A stretch of 6,192 nt of DNA, from the NCBI GenBank assembly GCA_024684155.1, contig JAIKXK010000342.1:1-6192 (forward strand). Reading direction: 5' to 3'. Source of the DNA: Lachnospiraceae bacterium (lineage in GTDB: Bacteria; Bacillota; Clostridia; Lachnospirales; Lachnospiraceae). Made by a program: the position numbers and the translations under genes. Positions within the stretch are counted from its first letter, which is position 1; every line of letters starts with the position of its first letter. Below the pieces are notes generated by a model. That model was not told where the DNA came from, ran no database searches, and saw nothing but the letters and a program-made list of their open reading frames with translations. Of the stretch, positions 1 through 6,192 are shown in pieces.

Positions 1-1531
1 AAAGGCATCTGAAAAACTATTTGTTACCTATCATAGATTAGATTCCTCTGGAGCCTCTGCCAGAAAATCATATATTGTATCGGTACTAGAGGGGTTATTT
101 TCTTCATTGAAGGCTAAGGATGCCAAGATTCTAATGGAGAAAATGGACTATATTTCTACCTATGAGGAATGCAAAAATCGATTTGTAGAATTATGTCATG
201 AACTGAAAGTAAGAGGCGTATTAGAAGAGGATAAATTAAAAATTTTCCATAGTCTTTTATCCTATATGGAACAATACCATAAAGAGGATTTATCCATGTT
301 ACTAGAAGGAATCTTTTTTACCTTTGAGAATGATGCAATATCACAGGCTTCAGCTCGAGTACTAAATGGCAGAGAAGAATTTCGTGTCAGTGCGTCTAAA
401 TTAGAAAAATATGCAGAATGTGCTTATCGTTATTTCTTACAGTATGGACTCCGTCTTCGTGAAAGGAGAGAGCATGCCTTTGAATCATATGATATAGGAA
501 ATATTTATCACGAAGCGCTAAATCGTTTTTCTTCTTTGATTCGTAAGGACGATAAAAACTGGGCTGGTATAACAGAGGATGAGGCAAAGGCATATTTAAG
601 AGTTGCAATTAAAGAAACTCTTGAGACCATAGAAAAGACAGAAGTTTACGAAAAAGAACGTGAAAAATATATTATTCACCGTATTGAAGAGACACTTAAG
701 CGTACTGTATGGGCTATTATGCATCAGGTACGACAGGGAAAATATGAGCCTAAGTATTTTGAAGTTGAGATTCAGGAATTAAACAATGGTCAGGCGTTGT
801 CTCACGAATTAAAAGATCATAGTCATCTTCGTTTAGATGGAGTGGTAGACCGTCTTGATACGTATCAGAATGAAGATCGTGTTTACGTAAAAATATTGGA
901 TTATAAATCTGGGAAAAAAGAATTAGATTATGTCCAGCTATACTATGGATTACAGATTCAGCTTGTGTATTATATGGGGGCTTGCGTAGAAGGATTGCAG
1001 ACGAAGATGAATGATAAAGAAGTATTACCAGGAGCCATGCTTTATTATCACTTAGATAATCCTTTTGTGGAAGTGAAAAAAGAAGCAGAAATTGAGGATA
1101 GCCTTTTAAAAGAGCTTCGCCCTACAGGCTGTATTAATGATAAAGAGGAATCTTTAGAGGCCATAGATAAGGAATTGTTATCTGAGGATGGAAAAGATTC
1201 CTTGGTATGTCATATTCGTACCAAAAAGAATAGGGCAGGTTTACATGCAAATTCTCAAACCCTTTCACAAGCTGAGTTTGAAGGATTGATTTCCTTTGTA
1301 AAAGATAAGGTAGTAGAAACTGGAGAAAAAATCTTAGATGGAGATATTTCTGTGTCTCCATACAAATATAAGGATAGGTCTGGATGCGACTATTGTCCAT
1401 ATCATGGTATTTGCGGTTTTGAAGCAGGATTAGAGGGATATAATTATAACAAACTTGATTCTACCATTACCAAGGACAATGTTTTAGAGAAGATGATAAA
1501 AGAAACCAGGGAGGATGAAAATAATGAGTGA
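1..1531 (+). CDS. addB: AddB, ATP-dependent helicase/nuclease subunit B (C-terminal part, 5' end outside window)
   Basis: AddB pairs with AddA to process double-strand DNA breaks in the cytoplasm; its nuclease cuts one of the two unwound strands. The reading frame is open from base 2, giving 509 residues, a little under half of the usual length of roughly 1,150. A TTG at 107 is an internal codon, not the start. The fragment opens with the end of the inactive helicase-like region (EKLFVTYHRLD). The RecB-type nuclease domain follows: GNIYHEAL with its histidine, GVVDR (D283 of the fragment), LDYKSGK (D300, K302) and a later YGLQIQLVYY helix. Four cysteines match the AddB iron-sulfur cluster: C140 in AECAYRYF, then C462, C465 and C471 (C-x2-C-x5-C) near the end. 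Every nuclease and cluster residue I could look for is present. The N-terminal ATP-binding region lies upstream. The stop overlaps the addA start, indicating translational coupling. Confidence 0.96.
   Translation, partial: KASEKLFVTYHRLDSSGASARKSYIVSVLEGLFSSLKAKDAKILMEKMDYISTYEECKNRFVELCHELKVRGVLEEDKLKIFHSLLSYMEQYHKEDLSMLLEGIFFTFENDAISQASARVLNGREEFRVSASKLEKYAECAYRYFLQYGLRLRERREHAFESYDIGNIYHEALNRFSSLIRKDDKNWAGITEDEAKAYLRVAIKETLETIEKTEVYEKEREKYIIHRIEETLKRTVWAIMHQVRQGKYEPKYFEVEIQELNNGQALSHELKDHSHLRLDGVVDRLDTYQNEDRVYVKILDYKSGKKELDYVQLYYGLQIQLVYYMGACVEGLQTKMNDKEVLPGAMLYYHLDNPFVEVKKEAEIEDSLLKELRPTGCINDKEESLEAIDKELLSEDGKDSLVCHIRTKKNRAGLHANSQTLSQAEFEGLISFVKDKVVETGEKILDGDISVSPYKYKDRSGCDYCPYHGICGFEAGLEGYNYNKLDSTITKDNVLEKMIKETREDENNE
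1508..1514 (+). promoter_or_regulatory. Ribosome binding site of addA, inside the addB end
   Basis: AGGGAGG differs from the AAGGAGG consensus at one base. It lies 9 bases before the ATG at 1524 but directly abuts an in-frame ATG at 1515, which would leave no spacer. This decides the start in favour of 1524. The site is inside addB coding sequence, so ribosomes finishing addB are well placed to restart on addA. Confidence 0.8.
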
Positions 1532-4500
1532 ATTTACAAAAGAACAACAACAGGTAATTGATGTTCGTAATCGTGATGTCCTGGTTTCTGCTGCAGCAGG
1601 AAGTGGTAAGACCACTGTTTTGGTAGAGCGCATTATTGGTAAGATTACAGACAAAGAACATCCGATAGATATTGATCATATTCTGGTAGTTACTTTTACA
1701 AAAGCTGCCGCAAAGGAAATGAGAGAAAAGATTCGTAATGCCATAGAGAAAAAATCTATGGAAGATAAAAAGAATTCTCATTTAAAAAAACAGGCATCAT
1801 TTGTATTTCATTCTCAAATAACAACCATTGACAGTTTCTGTAATTACATCGTAAAGAACTATTTTTATACCATTGGAGTAGAACCTGATTTTCGTATTCT
1901 AGATGCTGGGGAGTATAAATTAATAGAGGGTGAAATTATAGATGAATTATTAGAAGAAAACTATAAAAACAATCCTTTGTTCCAGAGTTTTTCTGACACC
2001 TACTCGAAAAAGAATTCTGATGATGAAATTTGTAATATGATTCTTTCACTTGCGAAGGAAGCTATGACAAATCCCTGGCCTATGGAATGGTTAGATGAGG
2101 TAGTAGTTCCTTATGAGATAGCTTCAGCAGAAGCTTTAGAAGAAACGGAAATGATGAAACAGACAGTGGAGGATGCTACAAAAAAGATTCTTTCTTACAG
2201 GGAAAGATTAGAGCCTTTATATCAGGAACATATAAGTAGTAATATAGAAACTTCCTATGGTGCAACACTTTTATCAGATTATGAACTATTAAGTTCTTTT
2301 TCTAATGCATCCTCTTACAGTGAGCTATATGATCTGTTTCAAAATCTTACATTTGCTGATCTACGTGGAAAGAAAAAAGACGATGATTTGGAGTTTAAAC
2401 AGGAGTTTAAATCTCTTCGTGATGAATATAAGAAAGTTATAAAGGACAAACTACGTCCTTGCTTTGATACGGATGTAACAGGAATATATCAATCCATTCA
2501 AAATCAAAAGCCTTATGTGGAATTACTAAGTTCTTTGGCAAAACAGTTTATTGAAAAAAGATATTGTCGATTGGAAAAAATGAATGCCTGGGATTTTAAT
2601 GATATTGAACATTTTGCCCTAGAAGTTCTTATAGATAAAGAAACAAAAGAACCCAGGGAAGCAGCAATGGAATTACAGGAACTCTATGATGAAATTATGG
2701 TAGATGAGTACCAGGATTCAAATTACCTTCAGGAAGAAATTCTTCGTACTATTACAAAAGAATCTCTTGGACGTCATAATTATTTTATGGTAGGTGATAT
2801 TAAACAAAGTATCTATCGATTTCGTCAGGCACGACCTGAAATATTTGGGGCAAAATATGATACCTTTACAAAAGAAGAATCACAACAGCAAAAGATAGAA
2901 CTTGATAAGAATTTTCGTAGTAGAAAACAGATTCTTGAAACTACCAATGACATCTTTATGGAACTAATGGATAAAAGCGTTGGAAATGTTTCCTATGATG
3001 AAAGTGTGTCTTTAAAACCAGGAGCAAAGTATCCAGATGAAGATAATTCCATGTTTCAAACAGAGATTATGATTGGCATTAAGGATAAAGAAGAAATGTT
3101 AAATCATGATATTGAGGATAAGTCAGAACTTGAATCGGTGATGATTGCAAATCGGATTGAAGCATTAATGAAAGATTTTTTAGTCTATGACAGATCGAGT
3201 GATACACAACGAAGAATCAAGTATTCGGATATTGTAATTTTACTTAGAAGTCATACCAACGAACAAGCCTTTGTAGATGTATTAAATAGTAGGGGGATTC
3301 CTGCTTATGCAGAAAAAACAAAAGGTTATTTTAATTCTACAGAAGTCCAGGCGGTTATGGCATTTTTGAAGGTATTAGATAATCCCAGACAAGATATTCC
3401 ACTTACAACAGTTATGCATTCTCCAATGTTTGGATTTACCAATGAAGAACTTGCTAAAATACGTGTGGAATATCCAAAGGATAGCTTCTATAAGGCTGTG
3501 TTTTCTTATGCCATCGATCATGAAGAAAATCAAAAGATACAAAAATTCTTATCAACATTAGAAGAGCTAAGAGAGATGGTGGAGGATACACCAATTCATA
3601 TGCTCTTGCAAGAAATCTATAGTAGAACAAATTATTTATCTTATGTATATTCTTTGCCTTCAGGAGAATTACGTCGAGGAAATTTATATAAGCTAATAGA
3701 CCTTGCGATTAACTATGAAAATACGTCCTTTAAAGGACTATTTCGTTTTTGTAACTATATTGATAAATTACAAAAATATGAATCCGAAATGGGAGAAGTA
3801 GATTTATTAGGAGAAGATGATGATGTGGTTCGAGTGATGACCATTCATCATAGTAAGGGCTTAGAATTTCCAGTGGTATTTTTAGCAGAGGTTTCAAAGG
3901 AGTTTAACAAGAGGGATTTAATGGGATCTATGATTATTCATAGCCATGCAGGAATTGCTCTAGATGAAATTTCGGTAGAAAAGCGCACCAAAAAAACTCC
4001 TCTAATGAAGCGGTATATAAAAAATCGTATTCTTGAAGATTCCTATGGAGAAGAAATGAGAATACTTTATGTTGCCATGACCAGAGCAAAAGAAAAACTT
4101 ATTATTACAGGAACCTATGAAGAAGATAAAATTCCCGAAGTACTCGAGGGAGAGATTACGAATCATTTTCGATTAAATAGTAAAGGCTATGGGGATTGGA
4201 TGTTGCCTATTTTACAAAAATATAAGGAAAAATATCCGATTACTCTTTACAACGCAAAGGATCTTGTTACGCAAGAAGTAGAAGATCAACTTTCAAAAGA
4301 AACATTAAAAGCGGATTTGGATAGGATTGGTCAGTTGGCAGATTCAGATTCAGTAGAAAAATTATCACAGCAGATAAATCGAATTTATGAGCACATTACT
4401 TTATTTGACTTTAAAGGAAAATATTCCGTATCTGAATTAAAGCATAGAGCAATGGATTTAAAGGAAGAAGAGGAATCAGTGGAAGTATTTCAGGCTGTAG

Positions 4501-5066
4501 AACAAAAGGAAACTACAGAGCCTAATATGGGCGCCCTAAAGGGTACTGCCATGCATCGGTTTATGGAGTGCTTTGATTTTACGAAGCTAGAAGAGAATGG
4601 AATACTAGAAAAGGAATTAAAACGGATTCAAGAAAAAAAATTAATGAAAGAAGATGAGATTTTATTATTAGACAAAAAGAAATTGGAAGTCTTTTTAGAA
4701 TCTAATCTTGCCAGGGAAATGTCAAATGCAGCAAAGAAGGATTCCTTGTTAAAAGAGCAGCCCTTTGTTATGGGGGATACACCAAAAGCTTTGCTATCTA
4801 ATTTATATGAGGATAAAGAATTCCCGGAAGGAGAAGATGTTCCCCTTGTATTAATTCAGGGAATTATTGATGCTTTCTATATTACAGAAGAAGGATTAGT
4901 ACTGGTGGATTATAAAACCGATAGAGTTTCCTCCGGTGAAGAATTAATTGATCGCTATAGAGAGCAAATGGATTTATATCAAAAAGCTATGGAACAATCC
5001 TACCATAGAAAGGTAATAAAAAAAGTACTCTATTCTTTCTCTTTAGGTAAAGAAGTGGTATTATAA
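1524..5066 (+). CDS. addA: AddA, ATP-dependent helicase/nuclease subunit A
   Basis: AddA is the 3'-5' motor and second nuclease of the AddAB break-repair enzyme, a UvrD/RecB-like superfamily 1 helicase. From the ATG at 1524 it is 1,180 residues, slightly shorter than B. subtilis AddA (about 1,230). Motifs in order: Q motif around Q8 (FTKEQQQVID), Walker A AAAGSGKTT (K29), motif Ia TFTKAAAKEM (57-66), TTIDSF (100-105), Walker B VDEYQD (D394, E395), motif III GDIKQSIYRFR (424-434), motif IV LDKNFRS (R465), motif V MTIHHSKGLEF (772-782) and motif VI YVAMTRAKEK (R854). The C-terminal RecB-type nuclease has GTAMHRF (H1011), GIIDAFY (D1116), VDYKTD (D1129, K1131) and YREQMDLY (Q1148, Y1152), so it looks catalytically intact. 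The start overlaps the addB stop by 8 bases. An in-frame ATG at 1515 would add three residues but has no spaced ribosome binding site. Confidence 0.98.
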   Translation: MSEFTKEQQQVIDVRNRDVLVSAAAGSGKTTVLVERIIGKITDKEHPIDIDHILVVTFTKAAAKEMREKIRNAIEKKSMEDKKNSHLKKQASFVFHSQITTIDSFCNYIVKNYFYTIGVEPDFRILDAGEYKLIEGEIIDELLEENYKNNPLFQSFSDTYSKKNSDDEICNMILSLAKEAMTNPWPMEWLDEVVVPYEIASAEALEETEMMKQTVEDATKKILSYRERLEPLYQEHISSNIETSYGATLLSDYELLSSFSNASSYSELYDLFQNLTFADLRGKKKDDDLEFKQEFKSLRDEYKKVIKDKLRPCFDTDVTGIYQSIQNQKPYVELLSSLAKQFIEKRYCRLEKMNAWDFNDIEHFALEVLIDKETKEPREAAMELQELYDEIMVDEYQDSNYLQEEILRTITKESLGRHNYFMVGDIKQSIYRFRQARPEIFGAKYDTFTKEESQQQKIELDKNFRSRKQILETTNDIFMELMDKSVGNVSYDESVSLKPGAKYPDEDNSMFQTEIMIGIKDKEEMLNHDIEDKSELESVMIANRIEALMKDFLVYDRSSDTQRRIKYSDIVILLRSHTNEQAFVDVLNSRGIPAYAEKTKGYFNSTEVQAVMAFLKVLDNPRQDIPLTTVMHSPMFGFTNEELAKIRVEYPKDSFYKAVFSYAIDHEENQKIQKFLSTLEELREMVEDTPIHMLLQEIYSRTNYLSYVYSLPSGELRRGNLYKLIDLAINYENTSFKGLFRFCNYIDKLQKYESEMGEVDLLGEDDDVVRVMTIHHSKGLEFPVVFLAEVSKEFNKRDLMGSMIIHSHAGIALDEISVEKRTKKTPLMKRYIKNRILEDSYGEEMRILYVAMTRAKEKLIITGTYEEDKIPEVLEGEITNHFRLNSKGYGDWMLPILQKYKEKYPITLYNAKDLVTQEVEDQLSKETLKADLDRIGQLADSDSVEKLSQQINRIYEHITLFDFKGKYSVSELKHRAMDLKEEEESVEVFQAVEQKETTEPNMGALKGTAMHRFMECFDFTKLEENGILEKELKRIQEKKLMKEDEILLLDKKKLEVFLESNLAREMSNAAKKDSLLKEQPFVMGDTPKALLSNLYEDKEFPEGEDVPLVLIQGIIDAFYITEEGLVLVDYKTDRVSSGEELIDRYREQMDLYQKAMEQSYHRKVIKKVLYSFSLGKEVVL

Positions 5067-5083
5067 ACGTTGCGAATTTAAAG

Positions 5084-5089
5084 AAGGAG
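5084..5089 (+). promoter_or_regulatory. Ribosome binding site of the 84-residue protein gene
   Basis: AAGGAG sits 8 bases before the ATG at 5098, in the 31-base gap after addA. This near-ideal site and spacing are the main evidence that the short downstream frame is translated. An ATG at 5091 lies between them but runs only four codons to a stop. Confidence 0.8.
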
Positions 5090-5097
5090 AATGCAGT

Positions 5098-5352
5098 ATG
5101 TATGATGATATTTGTGTAGAAACATTTTTAAAGGATCAATTACAATTATTTCCAGAAATTGTAGCAGAAACAGAAGAAGAGGCATTGTATTTTTTAGAAG
5201 ATGTTTGTGCAGTAGTTTGTGATACCAAAAAAGACGTACTTCGTTATATGAAAGATATGTTGGATGTAGAGGGAATGACTTCAGAGGAAATACTTTCTTG
5301 CGAAGAAGTATTTCATTTGCCAGATGGAAGATTTTTGATTGTAGAGGGATAA
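5098..5352 (+). CDS. Small acidic hypothetical protein, 84 residues
   Basis: I do not recognise this family and assign no function. It begins MYDDICVETF and has no signal peptide or membrane segment, so it is probably cytoplasmic. It is strongly acidic: I count 22 Asp/Glu against 6 Lys/Arg. It has four cysteines, at positions 6, 37, 41 and 68, with 37 and 41 forming a CAVVC pair. The middle (about 24-57) looks helical, with an EEEALYFLED run and then DVLRYMKDML. The end, VFHLPDGRFLIVEG, reads like a short beta hairpin. It lies 31 bases after addA and one base before a lipoprotein gene, with a strong ribosome binding site, so it is very likely a real gene of the same transcript. The cysteine count could allow metal binding, but the spacing fits no zinc motif I know. 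Confidence 0.85.
   Translation: MYDDICVETFLKDQLQLFPEIVAETEEEALYFLEDVCAVVCDTKKDVLRYMKDMLDVEGMTSEEILSCEEVFHLPDGRFLIVEG
5344..5348 (+). promoter_or_regulatory. Ribosome binding site of the lipoprotein gene
   Basis: GAGGG lies 5 bases before the ATG at 5354, within the last codons of the small acidic protein gene. Spacing is a little short but workable. The one-base gap between the upstream stop and this ATG suggests translational coupling. Confidence 0.6.
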
Positions 5353-5353
5353 G

Positions 5354-6192
5354 ATGAAAAAGAAAATATTAACCATAGTTGCACTTGTTTTTGTACTAGT
5401 TTCTTTTTCAGGATGTACCATTGGAGATCATCAGGTTTATTTTACTGGCGGAACAGGATTTACAAATGTGTTTCGGATTGGTGATGAAAAATGTTCTAAA
5501 AAAGAAGCGATGTTATATTTAGTGACATATAAAAATTTGTATGGAACTGTAGGCGAAACATCTTTATGGAGTGATGGTTTTGAAACAGGAACTATAGAAG
5601 AGTCAATTAAGTCAGGCGTGATTGCACATTTAACCAGAGTGTATTCATTAAATATTTATGCCAAAGAAAATGGAATAGCTCTTACAGAAAATGAAAATCT
5701 TTTGGTTGAAAAGGCAGCCAATGATTTTTATGAGGGATTAAGTAAAGAAGATAAAAAATCACTTCGGGTTTCGGAATCTGACATTGAAAAAATGTATCAA
5801 AAATATGCTCTTGCGGAAAAGGTTTATTTTCAATTGATGGACCAAGTAGATGAAGAAGTATCAGAAGATGAAGCACGAATTATGGATGCCTATGTTTTGT
5901 TTACTACCAGCGAGGATAATGCTAAAAAAATTAGTGCTGCATTAAAAGATGGTGGTTCTTTTGAAACTCTCCTTGGAACTTATGGAGAGGGAGATAAGAC
6001 GTTACAGTCTATTGGACGTGGTACTTATGATGAGGCAGTGGAAGAGGTAATCTTTCAGTTAGATGATGAAGAAGTTTCAGATTGCATTACTACCGAAGAG
6101 GGATATTATTTTATAGAATGCATAGATAAATATAACGAAGAACTTTCTGAAACAAATAAAGCAAATGTAATTGCTAAAAGAAAAGAGCAAGT
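5354..6192 (+). CDS. SurA/PrsA-like foldase lipoprotein with parvulin-type domain (3' end outside window)
   Basis: This is probably an extracytoplasmic, membrane-anchored folding factor related to PrsA. The frame is open to the window edge (279 complete codons). The N-terminus is a lipoprotein signal: MKKK, a hydrophobic stretch at about 5-16, then VSFSGC with the lipidated cysteine at 21; Phe at the -3 position is less usual than Leu. Residues of about 43-165 resemble the SurA-type N-terminal domain: a helical region with LYGTVGETSLW (W72), then IYAKENGIALTENE. Residues of about 172-260 fit a parvulin (PpiC/rotamase) fold: AYVLF strand, helix NAKKISAALKDGGSFETL, then QSIGRGTYDEAVEEVIFQL and EGYYFIECIDKY. 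The two usual histidines are tyrosines here (Y180 and Y252), so isomerase activity is doubtful. It is one base downstream of the acidic protein gene. The foldase-type call is fairly secure; prsA itself is not established, so no symbol is given. Confidence 0.82.
   Translation, partial: MKKKILTIVALVFVLVSFSGCTIGDHQVYFTGGTGFTNVFRIGDEKCSKKEAMLYLVTYKNLYGTVGETSLWSDGFETGTIEESIKSGVIAHLTRVYSLNIYAKENGIALTENENLLVEKAANDFYEGLSKEDKKSLRVSESDIEKMYQKYALAEKVYFQLMDQVDEEVSEDEARIMDAYVLFTTSEDNAKKISAALKDGGSFETLLGTYGEGDKTLQSIGRGTYDEAVEEVIFQLDDEEVSDCITTEEGYYFIECIDKYNEELSETNKANVIAKRKEQ

Noticed and set aside
107..109. TTG as a possible start of a separate 474-residue protein
   Set aside because: The frame stays open to the left edge, and the residues before it continue the AddB helicase-like region. 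It is an internal leucine codon.
1741..1761. Hairpin with 7-base stem (CCATAGA / TCTATGG) and 7-base A-rich loop
   Set aside because: It is within addA, early in the gene, with no T-run after it. The stem is short and AT-rich, so neither a terminator nor an attenuator is supported.
396..1781. Reverse-strand open frames of 70, 88 and 104 codons within addB and the start of addA
   Set aside because: They are shadows of strongly supported + strand genes, with no recognisable protein features.
3725..3738. Perfect 14-base palindrome GTCCTTTAAAGGAC
   Set aside because: It lies inside addA coding sequence and does not extend further. A palindrome of this length is not surprising by chance in a window of this size.
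4009..4314. Two AGCGG pentamers (4009-4013 and 4310-4314), the B. subtilis Chi sequence
   Set aside because: Two copies of a pentamer in 6 kb is within chance, and the Chi sequence of this organism is unknown.
5067..5097. Possible terminator or promoter after addA
   Set aside because: The 31 bases hold only a ribosome binding site. I see no inverted repeat with a T-run and no -35/-10 pair.
5682..5876. Reverse-strand open frame of 64 codons
   Set aside because: It lies wholly inside the foldase lipoprotein gene, whose frame has clear signal peptide and domain features.

Overview
The window is AT-rich, tightly packed and read entirely from the + strand. It carries the end of a helicase-nuclease operon followed by two smaller genes. 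AddAB in place of RecBCD, strong AGGAGG-type ribosome binding sites, a Gram-positive type lipoprotein and low GC point to a Firmicute. The protein style suggests a clostridium, perhaps of the Lachnospiraceae; that family placement is an impression and was not tested.

Layout: (1) bases 1-1531, the C-terminal 509 codons of addB, open at the left edge of the window; (2) bases 1524-5066, a complete addA whose start overlaps the addB stop by 8 bases; (3) bases 5098-5352, an 84-residue, very acidic, cysteine-containing protein that I do not recognise, 31 bases after addA; (4) bases 5354-6192, the start of a secreted lipoprotein of the SurA/PrsA foldase type with a parvulin-like domain, one base after the previous stop and cut by the right edge. 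No gap exceeds 31 bases, and I see no terminator or internal promoter, so all four genes are probably cotranscribed.

AddA and AddB together form the double-strand-break end-processing enzyme that unwinds and degrades DNA ends until it meets a Chi site, then leaves a 3' tail for RecA. Both nuclease centres, all helicase motifs of AddA and the four iron-sulfur cysteines of AddB are present, so the enzyme looks functional. The two downstream genes have no evident role in DNA repair. The lipoprotein would act outside the membrane, and its parvulin domain appears to lack both conserved histidines.

I found no RNA genes, mobile elements, CRISPR arrays or convincing repeats. The window is mostly ordinary core genome. 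The items most worth following up are the unidentified acidic protein and the histidine-free parvulin domain.
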